NCBI RefSeq assembly: GCF_000499845.2 | Contig: NC_023756.2 | Coordinates: 33,874,763-33,938,762, forward strand | Source: Phaseolus vulgaris | Lineage: Eukaryota; Streptophyta; Magnoliopsida; Fabales; Fabaceae | Length of the DNA: 64,000 nt | Direction of reading: 5' to 3' | Translations under genes and position numbers: made by a program | Shown: piece after piece, positions 21,940-37,020 of the stretch | Position numbering within the stretch: the stretch's first letter is position 1 | Layout of the letters: each line of letters starts with the position of its first letter | The notes under the pieces: generated by a model | What the model was told of the DNA's origin: nothing | Database searches by the model: none | What the model saw: the letters and a program-made list of their open reading frames with translations, nothing else

Positions 21940-23345
21940 TTTGGGTGCTCCTTCATCTGTTGATGACCCTCTCTGGTATCCGGACAGAGGTGCTACGCAT
22001 CACATAACAAAAAATTCATCAATTTATTTTGAAAAGCAACCATATGATGGCACTTATCTTGTCAAAATGGGTAATGGAAAAGGTTTGTTAATATCCACAT
22101 AGATTCTGCGAATTTTCATTCCTCTACTTCAAATAAACCTATGTTTTTATCTTATTTGCTTCATGTTCCAACAATTACGAAGAATCTTCTTAGCATTTCA
22201 AAGTTCTGTCGTGATAACAATGTTATTTTTGAATTCCATTATAACAGTTGTTATGTTCTTGATCAGGAAACCAAACGTGTTCTTCTACAAGCTTATGTTA
22301 AAGACAACTTGTATATTTTCCTTGATTTTCATTCTTTGTTCTCTTGTTCTGTTCATTCAATGTATTTTATTGTTGAACCTATCTCTGTAAATCAATGGCA
22401 CGAACACTTTGGACATTGTAGTTTTAACGTTCTTAAAAAGATTTTGGCATCTTGTGATATATCTGTTTCAAATAATATTGTGTTTTGTTCTTCCTGTGTG
22501 CGTGGTAAGTGCCACCAACTTCCTTTTTATAGTTCTGAGCATACCTATTCTCAACCCTTAGAATTAATTTACACTAATGTGTGGGACCTGCTTCTGTCTT
22601 GGCTTCCAATGGAGCTAGATATTATGTCTCGTTTGTTGATGCGTATTCAAAATTTACTTGGATATATCTTATTCATCATAAGTCTCGGGTTAAAACTGTG
22701 TTTAAATTTTTTTAAAAGCTTGTTGAAAATCAAACTTGATATAAGATTCATGCTTTACAATCTGACAATGCAAAAGAATATCTCTCTTTAACCTCTTATC
22801 TTCAAGAATGTGGAATCACTGACCGTCTCTCATGTCCTTACACTCATGAGCAAAACGGATCAGTAGAAAGGAAACATCGACATATTGTTGATATAGGACT
22901 CACCTTGCTTAACACTATCTCTCTTCCACTTAAGTTTTGGGCGGAAGCCTTTGTTGCTGCAGTTCATACCATAAATGTTCTTCCTACGGATGTTCTTAAA
23001 GGTGATAATCCTTATAATATGTTGTTTAAACGTCAACCAAATTACAAGAAATTCAAGGTGTTTGGTTGCGCATGTTATCCTAACTTGCGTCCTTACAATC
23101 AATGTAAATTTGCTTTTCGTTCTACTGGTTGCTTGTTTCTTGGATATAGTATTCTTCATGCAGGTTACATTGGTTTTACTCAAGATGGAAATACAATTGT
23201 CTCACGTCATGTTGTGTTCAATGAAAAATATTTTCCTTACAAAGATCATGCTGGTAAATTTGTGGTTTCCTCAGGTAATGCTCAGGTACACACCAATATT
23301 GCTCCAACTCTTACTGCTATTCATTCTCCACATACTGATAATATT
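21940..23345 (+). pseudogene. copia protease and integrase remnant
   Basis: The protease signature reads WYPDRGATHHIT near 21970, with Arg in place of the expected Ser beside the catalytic Asp. The GAG-pre-integrase (NQWHEHFGHCSFNVLKK, then CSSCVRGKCHQLPF) lies at 22390-22540. The integrase core is spread over three frames from about 22560. Near 22850 it includes the conserved HEQNGSVERKHRHIVD-type stretch with the catalytic glutamate region. Multiple stops are present. Confidence 0.8.
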
Positions 23346-23689
23346 TTATCTGATAATTGATACTCCTTCTTTCATTCACGCCTCTTCCACTACTCCTTCT
23401 CTTTTGTCCTTTGCACCCTCCACTAACCTTCCTCTTGGGCCCTCTGAATCCTCCACCACCACTACACCTGACCCTTCTTCTATCCCTGTGGTTTCTCATC
23501 CAACTAATACACATCCTATGGTCACCCATGCAAAGGTAGGTACTCACAAACCAAAAGTGTATCATGCTTCAATTGTTTCTCTTCCCCTTATTCCCACTTC
23601 TCTTAAAGAGGTTATTGCTTTCCCTGTCTGGCCATGTGTGAAGAGTCTTCTTTCAAACAAGACAAGGACCTTATCTCCACTACCACAAG

Positions 23690-25055
23690 AAGCTTCTCTT
23701 GTTGGCTGTAAATGAATTTTTAAAACAAAGCTTACTGCAGATGGCTCTCTCGTCATACCACCATTCAGCTTGTTCTAGCGCATGTTGTGTCCTCTCATTG
23801 ATCTATACGACAAATTGAAATCAATAATATCTTTCTAAATGGTAACCTTTAAGATTGTGTCTTCATGCAACAACCACCAGGTTTTAACACCGTTGCACTC
23901 ATCTTGTTTGTCAACTTAACAAAGCCATTTATGATTTGAAACAAACGCCTCGATCCTGGTTTCTTAAGTTAAGTACTACTCTCCTTCATCTTGATTTTAA
24001 TCCCACTAAGAGTGATACATATCTCTTTGTTAAATATACTCCTACTTCTTCTATTTTTGTATTAGTTTATGTTGATGATATTCTAATCACTGGTTCTTTT
24101 GACACTGAAATTTCCTCTCTTATTTCTAAACTTCATTCTTTTTTTCCTTTGAAGGATTTGGGTCCCCTACATAATATTTTAGGCATTCACATTACTCACA
24201 CATCAGGTGGGAACATGCATTTGTCATAGTCTCAATACATATGTGACCTTTTACAACGTACAAACATGTTGGCTTCTAAACCTTATCCCACTGCTATGGT
24301 TTCCAACACTCGCCTACATCAGAATTCATCATAAATATTCAGTGATCCAACTCTTTATCGCTCCGTCATGGGTACTCTTCAATATCTTCTTGTAACTTGT
24401 CCTGAACTTTCATACTTCGTCAATAAGGTTGCTCAGTTTATGCACTCTCCTCAACTTCATCCCTGGCAATTTGTGAAGCGTATTCTTCGATATTTAGTTG
24501 GAACAATTGATCATGGTCTTGTTTTACACAAAAAAATCCTTTTCCTTCATAAAAGCCTTCTCTGATGTTGATTGGGGTGCAAACCCTGATGATCGAAAGT
24601 CCACCTCTGGTTTTTGCATCTATTTAGGTTCAAATCTCATCTTCTGGTCAACACACAAACAAAAAACTGTTTCACGAAGTAGTATAGAGGCCGAATGTAG
24701 AGCAATTGTAGTTATCATGACTGAGATTCTATGGCTTAAATCTCTTCTTCATGAGCTTCACATACAAACTCCACCTCCTCAGATATTTTCTGACAATCTT
24801 GGAGTTGTGCTCTTAAGTGCAAACCTAGTCATGCACTACAAATCCAAGCATTTTGAGCTTGATCTTCATTTTGTTAGAGATAATGTACAAAACCATGTGG
24901 TTCAACTTGTTCATATTCCTAGTCATTTTCAAGTGGTCGATCCTCTCACCAAGCCCGTCTCTGGTTCTACCTTTCTTCATGTACGTCATAAACTCAAGGT
25001 TGTCCCCAATCCAACCATGACTTTAAGGGAGCGTGTTAGGCAAGCAGTTATGTAA
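23690..25055 (+). pseudogene. copia reverse transcriptase and RNase H remnant
   Basis: Only the second half of the reverse transcriptase survives. KQTPRSWFLKLS is followed by VYVDDILITGS, the catalytic YVDD box, near 24075 and by PLKDLGPLHNILGI. After frameshifts the thumb (QFMHSPQLHPWQFVKRILRYLVGT) and RNase H appear (SRSSIEAECRAI near 24690, HFELDLHFVRD near 24860), ending near 25055, just before the polypurine stretch and 3' LTR. Confidence 0.85.
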
Positions 25056-25193
25056 TTGCATTGTAAACTGCTTTCTGGTTTTACATGGATATACTTATAT
25101 ATATTCTTTGTCTTTCTGTAACCTTACACAATTTTATATTCATAAATAATACCTTTCTCTATTTTCTATAATGGCTACGCGTACATCATAATA
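25034..25193 (+). repeat. 3' LTR of the copia element
   Basis: Starts TGTTAGGCAAGCAG right after a purine-rich AAGGGAGCG stretch and ends ATCATAATA. It is followed at once by the TTGTT target duplication. Confidence 0.85.
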
Positions 25194-25198
25194 TTGTT

Positions 25199-25717
25199 TA
25201 AGTTTTGCTAATGTGTAAATGGTAAAACAATTTTCATCATCAATATCAAAATTTCCATCATTAGATTAGATGCATTTGGCAAATCGCAATGTTCAATTAA
25301 ATCATTAATTTCGTCATTTTTATTCTTCAAATTTTCATTTGATTCATCTAAGTTTTCACTAGAACCTACATTTTTAAGAACAAAATTATTAATAATCTCA
25401 TTGTGATTTTATTAACTTTTCCTCTAATTTTTCTTTTCAATTATGGATAAATATTTTAGGAAATATTTTATAAAACATAAATAAACTAATCAACATATAG
25501 GCACAAAGAATAATAAAACCTGAAAGAAGAAGTTGAAGGTAAACATCATACGTTTTCCAATTCTAAAATCTAACTTTGAGCATAGTAAACACAACAAAAA
25601 TAATTTGATAAAAAATTAATTAGTCCCAAAAATAAATAATATTTTTATGAATAATCATTGATAATTATATTTAATTATGCATTTCTGTAAAAAAATATTA
25701 TAGATATTAAAACAACT
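25199..25717. other. non-coding spacer
   Basis: AT-rich; nothing recognised. It probably contains the lost 3' part of the copia remnant to the right or pre-existing intergenic DNA. Confidence 0.4.
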
Positions 25718-26784
25718 TCATCTACCTTTTTTGAGAAAAAAATTACGCATAGAAATAAATTCCAATCCATTGTCAACGCGGATGGTTTTAATAGATGCCT
25801 GAATTTGATTTTGTGCAAAAGTAATGAATGATTCTAAGAGATGTTGGGTTTCAGACTTGTGATTCATAAGAAATAAACAAGTACATCTAGTATAGTCATC
25901 AACTATAGTGAGAAAAAAACGTTTTTCAAAGTGAGTTGGGGTTTTATGAGGACCCCAAATGTCACAATGCAATGGAGAATGGGATTTTATTGTGCTTAAA
26001 GGAAAGGGTAGCCTTGTTTGTTTAACTTTGGGACAAATACTACAACTATTATGAATGAGAATAAGATTTTTACTGATATGGATAGGTAGTAAGGAAGATA
26101 CTAATTGTAGACACGCCGGAGAAGGATGTTCGAGGCATTTGTGCCATAAATCAGGGTCGGTCGATATTTGAGATGCGTGGGCTTGGCTTGGAAGATGAGA
26201 CATGTAGTATAAGCCTGCGTGTTGTTTACCCGAGCCAATCATCCTCCCCGTAGCCAAGTCCTGCACAACGTAACCATGTGGAGTAAAAACGACACAACAA
26301 TTTAGTGAACTGATTATCTTACTAATGGACATGAGATTTAAATTAAAAGAAGGAACACCAAGAACATCTTTGAGAGTGATTTTGTCATTGAATTTAATTG
26401 TGCCCGTAGATGAGATGGGCGCAATTGAACCTGTGGGTAGATTAACATTTGGAATAAATGATGATGAAGTGTGTGTGAAAAATTGTGAATCAGATGCAAT
26501 GTGATCGGTTGCTCCGCTATCCAAAATCCATGGTTTCGTAAAAGCAGAATTAGAAGAGGAGTTATGGGCAAGCAGACCTGCAGAGCTAACAAACATGTCA
26601 CTTTTACCGTTATTGTTGAGCGAGTAAATAGCATTTGCCAATTACTGAATTTGCTCGGCACTGAAGTCTTGTACGAGTTTTCTATCGGACTCGCAATTGA
26701 TACCTTCTTTGCCAGACATGATCTTTTATTTAGGGGTAAAAATGGGAAGGCTGTCAGGACACCAAGATCGGTGCTCTGATACCA
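25718..26784 (-). pseudogene. copia protease-integrase remnant lacking most of gag
   Basis: A 307-residue open frame on the minus strand. The protease signature WILDSGATDHIAS lies near residue 40. The GAG-pre-integrase domain (DPDLWHKCLEHPSPAC, then CSICPKVKQ) follows, then the integrase core with Asp residues in LHCDIWGP and TIVDDYTR and a VDNGLEF box. It ends in mid-integrase at about 25720. Upstream, a primer site (TGGTATCAGAGC at 26773-26784) leads to a short MSGKEGINCES reading. The protease follows only about 30 codons later, after one stop, so nearly all of gag has been deleted internally. Confidence 0.82.
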
Positions 26785-27022
26785 TATAAGAAAATGATAA
26801 AAAAAATGATAAAAAGAAGAGAGTTTCTTATTCTCTTATGTATATGGTTACATCATTTCATGTATAGGAAATATATAGGGAGTTTATCTCTCCAAATTAC
26901 AATTTAATTAGGTAGGATACTAATCTATCATTATTAAATTAATTGCATATAATTGGATACAATATCGTACAATATTGCATACCATAATTGTATATAATTT
27001 GATAATTATTATTTCCTTAATA
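26785..27022 (-). repeat. LTR of the copia remnant
   Basis: About 238 bp lying next to the primer site. On the minus strand it begins TATTAAGGAAATAATAATT and ends TTTTCTTATA. The left edge is fixed by the primer site. The right edge is inferred from the short terminal palindrome, and the usual TG start appears mutated. Confidence 0.6.
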
Positions 27023-27690
27023 CAAGATCTTCTCGTTCCAAGTTTAGAGTAACTTTCATGTTCATCAAATGCCTTATGCAAGGGTTGTATATTGGAAGTT
27101 GTAGAATTTATCACCATATCAATTGAATCCATGTCTTCCATGGCAAAGAAGTTGAAAAAAATAAAATAATAAACTAAATACAAATTACCAAACTTCCAAC
27201 TTATGTAATATCTAATAGATCAAAGCATCAGTAGGCATAAAAGTTTTGCCCGCAAACTGGGCTTAGGATTCACTAAATTTAACATCTTATTTAAAAAGTA
27301 TTATTCACCAAATTATCCATTATTAATTTTTTTACAATATCTTTGGCGGCTTGATTGATCACTAAGATTTCCAAGAACACTACTAAATACATAAATTTGA
27401 CATGAAAACAAAATAACTTGCCAAAAATAATTCAGGATCCAAAAATTTCATATAAAAGAAAAAAAAACTCAAAATTAAACCAAAATTGAGAGAGAATTGA
27501 ATGGTAAATAAAAACTCAAATCTGCCTTGAATAAACATTTTCATACAAAAATATAAAAAAAATTAAGAAAGCACTAGAAACAAAAATGTTCAAATCCTAT
27601 GACAATGAATGAAATGAAACTTTGGAACTTCCTTTTATAAAACTCTGAATTTGTACTAATTGTCCCGTTCATTTACATCTCAAACCTCAA
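27023..27690. other. non-coding, with a possible small coding fragment
   Basis: On the minus strand a short stretch at about 27025-27140 reads MEDMDSIDMVINSTTS and some 20 further residues before running into AT-rich sequence. It could be the start of a captured or decayed gene, but I do not recognise it. The rest shows nothing. Confidence 0.3.
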
Positions 27691-27925
27691 GAGCCATTGA
27701 AACATTTCACCGATGGCTTCCGCATCATAATCTCCACCTAAGCGACGTGGCTTCGGCGACTACTGCAAAGAACCTTTCAAAACTTCAAAACGACACCGAG
27801 AGCCATTGAAACATTTCACTGATTTTATCCCCTAACGGTTGGCTTCCGCATCGTAATCTCCACCTAAGCGATGTGGCTTCAGCGTCTATTGCCAGTGAAG
27901 AACCAGAACTTTAAAACGACATAGT
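27690..27925. repeat. tandem duplication of about 110-130 bp
   Basis: GAGCCATTGAAACATTTCAC occurs at 27692 and 27801. Each copy is followed by a GGCTTCCGCATC.TAATCTCC block with CACCTAAGCGA. The second copy has about 20 extra bases. Confidence 0.8.
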
Positions 27926-28591
27926 ATTTGAAACAACCTTTTATTAAATATAATTACTTTTAAATAATAAAAATTAAAAAGTAACCAAATATAAACAAAA
28001 AAAAGGGCATAACTTGCTCATATCCTTTTTCTTTCTCTCGCACTTGCAAACATTTGTTCCGGTAGTTCCTCTCTTTGGGTTCTCCTTTATCCTTAACTTT
28101 AGGTGTTCTCTAACTGTGAGGGACACTGCCGAACTCTTTGGTGAGTATTTGTGGTTTCAATTTGATTGCTTCCATGTCGAACTCACGGTGCCTCCTTGCG
28201 TCCTGGATCTCTCATTGGCTTCCTCTCCTCTTAGTTGCCTTGTAAAATGAGATGCGTCTCCACTTCGAACGATTTGGGAAGTGTGAGAAGGAGGAAGCAA
28301 TGGTGGTTGTTGTTGCTGTTGTACAGTGGTGATTGAAGAGGGACTAAGACGGGTGAGAGTAGGAGAAGAACATGGAGCGTGAAGGAAGATGGTTCAAGAT
28401 GTGTCAAAATTTATGAGCATTTTTTTTCTTATGTAAAATGTGAAAACTACTCCTTATACGGAAGTAGATGTAATTAGTGAAAACTACTCCTTCGTAAGAA
28501 AGTGGATGTAACCGCTCATGCTCAATAATAAACAAAATGACAATGTATTCGAGAATTTTCAAAATTGCTCGGCCACACTCAGTTTCCTAAT
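27926..28591. other. non-coding or unrecognised; short open frame
   Basis: A moderately GC-rich patch at 28014-28400 has a 78-residue plus-strand frame and a possible GTGAGT donor near 28140. The composition suggests a fragment of a host gene, but no domain is recognised and no start context supports it. Confidence 0.3.
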
Positions 28592-28935
28592 ATTTATTTC
28601 TCTCTCATAAAACAGACACTCCCTCTCATTATGCAATTAATTTTCAAAAATAAATTATCTCTTTCAATTCAAAACAACGTGCTCCATTTATTTCAAATAT
28701 TTTTAAAATTTATTTCTCTCTCATAAAGCAGACACTCCCTCTCATTATGCAATTAATTTTAAAAATAAATTATCTCTTTCAATTCAAAACGGTTGCTGCA
28801 TTTATTTCAAATATTTTTCAAATTTTTTCTCTCAAAAAACAAACACACTCTCTCATTATGCAATTAATTTTCAAAATAAATTATCTCTTTCAATTCAAAA
28901 CGGTTACTCCATTTATTTCAAGTATTTTTAAAAAA
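28592..28935. repeat. three tandem repeats of about 115 bp
   Basis: The unit has the pattern ATTTCTCTCTCATAAA, then CAGACACTCCCTCTCATTAT, then GCAATTAATTTTCAAAA, then CTCTTTCAATTCAAAAC, then ATTTATTTCAAATATTTTT. Copies start at about 28592, 28708 and 28822, with a few differences. Confidence 0.85.
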
Positions 28936-29144
28936 ATAAGAAATGACGCAATACCCAAAATACTGAAATAAAATCAAAGATTAATCTATGGATAAAATAG
29001 AAATTTTTTTTAGAACGGGAATCTCTTTGTATATAGGTATATATTAGCATAAAAACTGAAAATATTTTCATATCTTTTATAAAAAAATTAAAAGCATTAT
29101 TTTTTTTATCAGGAAAAAAATATTATTTTTTAATTCCTCACTTT

Positions 29145-29545
29145 TTATCAAATTATATTAAACATGTATTATAATTATTTTTTTAATGGTAGATAGACCC
29201 AATCAATGAGTTACAATCTGACCGTTAAATCATTGTCTTAACTACTATATTAAAAATGTAATAAAAAAATTATTTTAATAAAAATATATAAATAAGTTTC
29301 AAAGCAATATCAGAGATGAAACATCTCTACATGTTGTGCTAGACTATTATAATTATGAAATAAATAAATAAATAAATATATTTTTTATTATACACATTAA
29401 TTAATTTTACAAGTTAAAAGATAATTATAGATATATTAAATAACATTTAATACAGAATGTTAGATTTTATTTATATAGAGCAAGTAGAAGACATTACGGG
29501 AAGATTACTCGTAACTAATTATTTCTAAACACGGTAATGGTAACG
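29145..29545 (+). repeat. 0.4-kb direct repeat, copy 1 (left of the beta-glucosidase)
   Basis: The sequence from ATTATATTAAACATGTATT to TAACTAATTATTTCTAA closely matches 35405-35812 in the same orientation, with small indels. Included are GGTAGATAGACYCAATCAATGA and CATCTCTACATGTTGTGC. The pair flanks the beta-glucosidase gene. Confidence 0.88.
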
Positions 29546-29590
29546 ATAAGGAAAACATATGATTTTAAAAAGGCTTCTAGAGTTTATCTT

Positions 29591-30360
29591 TGTTCTTACC
29601 GGTTGATCTGGTCACCGGTTGATTTCGAAGACAAGCTCTGACTTCGACTAACTCTGTTGGAATTTGTTCTTCCCTTTGTCACGTTTGAACACGGCTCCGT
29701 TGAGACAGTGTCCTACCTGTTGATTGCACTCCGACGATCAAATCAGTACATGGCATATAAGAAACAAGAAGTAACTAGTTTCAGTCTTAGAAATAGCGTG
29801 TCTTTTACCTGGGATCTCAAGTCCCTTTTATAGCTTACCTCTTGTAATAGCTTTCTATCACGAGAATCTTATCTCAACTGAAAATGTACTCAATAGGAAA
29901 ATATTTTGTTCAAGGGCGCACTCTCATAGTGTCGCAACTGAACATAATTTTTTCTCATTGGAGTGCATCAAATCTTAACAGAATAACCATCAGGGTACCA
30001 ACTCATGTATCAGCATCAGTGGTCCAACCTGTTTCACGTAGGCACACTCAGCGTGCCAATACGCACCATACATGCAACCTAGCTTATCGTGCCCTAACAC
30101 ACATGGGCTTAGGTTTAAAGATTACTTGTACTAGACCCATATATACTAAACGCACCCCTAGGTCCATTACTACCCCTTGCTGACTGCCTAGGCCTTGCAC
30201 ACTACGGGTTATGTTAAGTATACAAAAAAAGAGTTAACACACATATCCGAAGTCTAGACACAACCCATAAACTTGGCCCAAAAGTCAAGCTGACTTGTTT
30301 GACGCAGATGCTGAGCTCCGACCAGCGAGCACTGAGCTATGAGAGCTCTGGTCCAGTACA
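29591..30360 (-). repeat. solo LTR candidate, Ty3/gypsy type
   Basis: On the minus strand it starts TGTACTGGACCAG (30360) and ends CCGGTAAGAACA (29591). A TATAAAAGGGA box lies near 29830. Downstream of it is a TTTGATCGTCGGAGTG motif as in the LTR of the inverted repeat. It is richer in GC than its surroundings. No internal region is present. The flanking 5-mers (ATCTT and ACATT) do not match, so the exact ends are uncertain. Confidence 0.55.
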
Positions 30361-30854
30361 ACATTAATAGTGTCATTTTATATTTTTCTTTTTCTGGGTT
30401 TTTATGTTATGTATATAGTTGGTTATGTAGTATAAATATATATTAAATATGAGACTAAATAAATAATATGTAGTTTGTGTGTTATAATATACCAAAAACT
30501 ATATAGTTTGAGTTTCATTTAGAAAAATCATGCAATATAATTTCTTGACTTTAATAAAAAAGATTATGCGGTTTTCTATTTTACCTTTTTTATTTGTATA
30601 TTAAAGTAAATGCATGTATTTAATCTAATTAAAAATTAGGTGAAAAATAAGAGTATAAATAATAAAAATGTAACTAATATTATTTTACCACAGTTAACGT
30701 GAAAGAGAAAATACTAAATAAGCATTAAATTAATAAAAAAAATAACAAACACATACTTTATTGAAGATTATTAAATAAGTTCCATTACAGAGACTTTCTA
30801 ACATCTAATAATAATAATGTGTAATAGGGAAAATGATGCTAGACTCCCACAAGT
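30361..30854. other. 3' flank of the beta-glucosidase gene
   Basis: AT-rich, with no element seen. It would hold the 3' untranslated region and polyadenylation signals of the minus-strand gene; AATAAA-like words are common in this composition and cannot be assigned. Confidence 0.4.
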
Positions 30855-33666
<2,812 letters not shown>

Positions 33667-33743
33667 GATGTACACACCAAGCCCGTTGAGAGAGATTGAT
33701 GATGAAATATTCACCCTTTACAATTCTTGAATGTATTAATATA

Positions 33744-34262
33744 TGAGAAAATTGAATGAATGCTTAGATGAGAGATTAATGTGTATTTATAACCTTCGTA
33801 ATTCCTAAGATAAAGATTTAGATAAAAAAAAGATATTTAGTTGTAACTATATTTATATTTGATATGCTTCATTGGTTTTTGGTGTAAATAAGATACAATA
33901 GTTGGAAGTTTTTTTGTGTTGTAACTTTATATATTATTTTTTATATTTATTTACATATGTGCAGATATTAGATAAGTATAATTTTATTAACAATATTGAA
34001 TTGTAATCATATCTTGAAAATTGGTATTTTGGAAGTTTTGGAATATATTTTTAACTATATGAGTATTAAATGATAAAATTGAATGAATACTTAAATTATA
34101 AATTAATGTGTATTTATAAACTTTTTAAGTCCCGAAATAACAAAAGATATTTACTTGTAACTGAATATTGTTTCTGATATTTTATTTATATATATTCAGA
34201 TATTAGATAAGTATCATTTTATTAACTATATTGAATTATAATCATATCTTGAAAACATTACA
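33744..34262. repeat. tandem duplication of the beta-glucosidase promoter
   Basis: The block starting ATGAGAAAATTGAATGAATGC with ATTAATGTGTATTTATAA, running on to CAGATATTAGATAAGTAT and AATCATATCTTGAAAA, occurs at 33744-34020 and again, shortened and diverged, at 34066-34258. Both copies keep the TATAAATAC box. Confidence 0.82.
33783..33791 (-). promoter_or_regulatory. TATA box of the beta-glucosidase gene
   Basis: TATAAATAC on the minus strand, about 120 bp upstream of the chosen ATG. That implies a 5' leader of about 85-90 bases. The box is duplicated farther upstream within the promoter repeat. Confidence 0.6.
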
Positions 34263-35404
34263 TTTTTTAGTAAGCAACTATTATAAATGTTCTTAATTTT
34301 AAATAAAACAGTTCAAGGGTAATGTATGTAAAATACAAAGAAATTGCCAGTATTTCTATATATGATATATATTGATGGAATTAATGTGGATTTTGTGTGT
34401 GTGTGTTTTTTCGGTTTTATTTGGAGGCTTTTAGTCTAACTTTTTTTTATACGGCTTTGAAGCTTTTAATTGAATTCATTCTTTTATGATAAAAAAAAAC
34501 ACAAATAATAGTGGTTTCTGTTTCTTAACTAAATAATTTATTATTTTTCAGACAATATTATTTTAAATATGAAATATATTATATTGAAAAATATCTATAC
34601 TGTGTGTTCAAGTTTTTCGATTGTATGGAATTAACCACAAATATGATAATAATGATGATAAATTAATCATAATTTCGAAAAAAATTATATAATAATTAAA
34701 AAATTTAGAATGAAATAGTTGACATCTTTTAAGATTTTACTTTTGTGTTGTAAATATTTAATTTTTTTTAAGAAGATATTTACAGATTCAATAATTTTAA
34801 TGATCTTTTTTTTTTAAATTGACGATTTTTGTATCATTTGTGCAAACTTGTATATAAGTCTAACTATTATTCATTTTTATTTTTTTTAACTAATTAATAA
34901 AAATTCTTGAAATCGTCTTTCTCTTATTGATTAACTCAACATATGTAATTTATTTTTCCACACAAATTAATAATTAATAATTTCTTTATAACTATTTTAG
35001 AAATTAAATCACATAATGATTCTTCTAAAACACCACGCATGAATCATATTTATTTTGTAAATTATAAATTAAAATAAGTAAGTTTAAAATAAATTTAACA
35101 TGTTATAATGGGTCACGAGTTAATCATAGTATAAAAAATTTATATGATTATTAAGATATTTTAAAATAAAATAAATGAAATTCTTAAGAGATTTTTTTTT
35201 TTTTGTGTGAATATTTAAAGTTTTTTTTTAAAATAATACATTTTAAAATAAATATTTTAATTTTACTATTATTATAAATCTTTATCCTATTTTATAATAA
35301 AACATTTCTCACTCTCACGTTTTGAAATTTAAATTATGGAATCACATTAGCATAAACTATATTTCTTAGTTTGTATATCAATATCTTATTATAATAAAAA
35401 AAAT
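34263..35404. other. AT-rich upstream region
   Basis: No gene, element end or regular repeat visible, apart from short T or A runs. Confidence 0.5.
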
Positions 35405-35812
35405 TAAATATCAAATTATATTAAACATGTATTATAATTATTATTTTTAATGGTAGATAGACTCAATCAATGATTTACAATCTGACCGTTAAATCATTGT
35501 CTTAACGATTATATTAAAATTTATTAAGAATTTTATTTTAATAGAAATATATAAATAAGTTTGAAAGCAATATCCAGATCTTACCAGAGATGAAACATCT
35601 CTACATGTTGTGCCAGACTAATACATTTATGAAATAAATAAATAAATTTCATTTATTACACATATTTTATTTTACAAGTTAAAAGATAATTATAGATATA
35701 TTAAATAACATTTAATACACAATGATGATTTTATTTGTATTGAGAAAGTAGAAGAAGACATTACTTGAAGATTACTCGCAACTAATTATTTCTAACACGG
35801 TAAGGTAACGGA
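35405..35812 (+). repeat. 0.4-kb direct repeat, copy 2 (right of the beta-glucosidase)
   Basis: Partner of 29145-29545, in the same orientation. It has a short insertion, CCAGATCTTA, near 35575 that is absent from copy 1. Similarity ends within a few bases of ACGGTAAGGTAACG. Confidence 0.88.
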
Positions 35813-37020
35813 ATATTTGGGCAAATTTTTCCTAACTTGTAAATTGTTTCCTCCAATCGATATATTTTAAAATTTTTAAAATTGTTCTTTATTCTGAAAA
35901 ATAAATTTAAAATAGAATTTTATGTTCTGAAATGGAATAGAATAAAATTAGAAAATCAAAATTTTATTATAGAAAAGATATCTATAAAATACAAAATATA
36001 TATTTTAGAAAAAACAATAAAAAAAACAAAATCTAGAAATGTGTAAAAATTAGAAAAATTATCTGAAAATCCAAATCTAAAAAAATGCTTCTAAAGAAAT
36101 ACAAAATATATTTTGATTCATACCCTCTTTTATTTAAGAATATTTTTGTTATTTCACGTAAAAATTGAATGTAAATTCATATTCATCACCACTAGAAAGG
36201 TAATTGTTACGTATTTGAATCTTTATAAATATTTTTCATGCAATGTTATTTTTTAATTTACTCTTATTTATTTTATTTTATTATTTATAGTATTTTTTAT
36301 TTTGATTTAGTGTAAGGTTTTTTAATATAAAAAATTGTATTTTTCTATTTATATAAAATATGATTTTATTTTTCAATTTTATAATATATATTTAATATTT
36401 TAAAAAATTACTTTATTTTCTGTTTTTATTTAATTTGTTGTTGTGTTTATATCAATATATTTTTGTGTATAATTATTATGTTTATGAGTTATAATTTATT
36501 TGATAATAATTTATTATAATTTTTTTTTATTGTTGATTACATTATACCTTTGTTGTTATGGTATTTTTTTATTTTTCATTATTACATGATTTTTAATATT
36601 AAAAAATAATATTTTTTATTTATATAAAATTTGATTTATTTTTTAATTTATTTTTTAATTTTATTGTACATGTTTAATATTTTAACAAATTACTTGAAGT
36701 TCTGTTTTTGTTTAATTTCTTGTATAAATGAATTAAACATATACTAAAAATAAGAACAGTACAATTGTGCTTTTCTCGTGTTAGTCATTTTTTTTTTCTA
36801 TATTCACTGAAGATATGTGAAATGCTGTTGTATTCTTTATGTGCTAAGCTCAAATTTTTTTTTTCTTTTTCTTTTATGTGAATTTGAACTCGACCGATGG
36901 TGATAGAATAGACACGTTAGCGTCTTTATATTTTTATCTTATTTGAAAGTAAATTTTTATTGTATTATTATAAAATTTGACATATCAACCAGATTAATCA
37001 CATAAATAAATAAAAGTTAC
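35813..37020. other. very AT-rich intergenic stretch
   Basis: Long A and T runs. No open frame or repeat family that I can support. Confidence 0.5.

Larger units (their letters stand above)
20716..25193 (+). mobile_element. complete but inactive Ty1/copia element with short LTRs
   Basis: The element is bounded by 160-bp LTRs (20716-20876 and 25034-25193) and by an identical 5-bp target duplication TTGTT (20711-20715 and 25194-25198). The primer site TGGTATCAAGAGC begins at 20877. Gag, protease, integrase, reverse transcriptase and RNase H remnants follow in copia order on the plus strand. Many stops, frameshifts and a deletion in the front of the reverse transcriptase make it dead. Short LTRs and the gag type suggest the Ale/Retrofit lineage (inference). 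Confidence 0.9.

Noticed and set aside
22860..23183. Minus-strand open frame of 107 residues in the copia element
   Set aside because: Shadow of the integrase reading on the plus strand.
29884..30183. 99-residue plus-strand open frame
   Set aside because: Lies within a solo-LTR candidate, antisense to its transcription direction; no domain.
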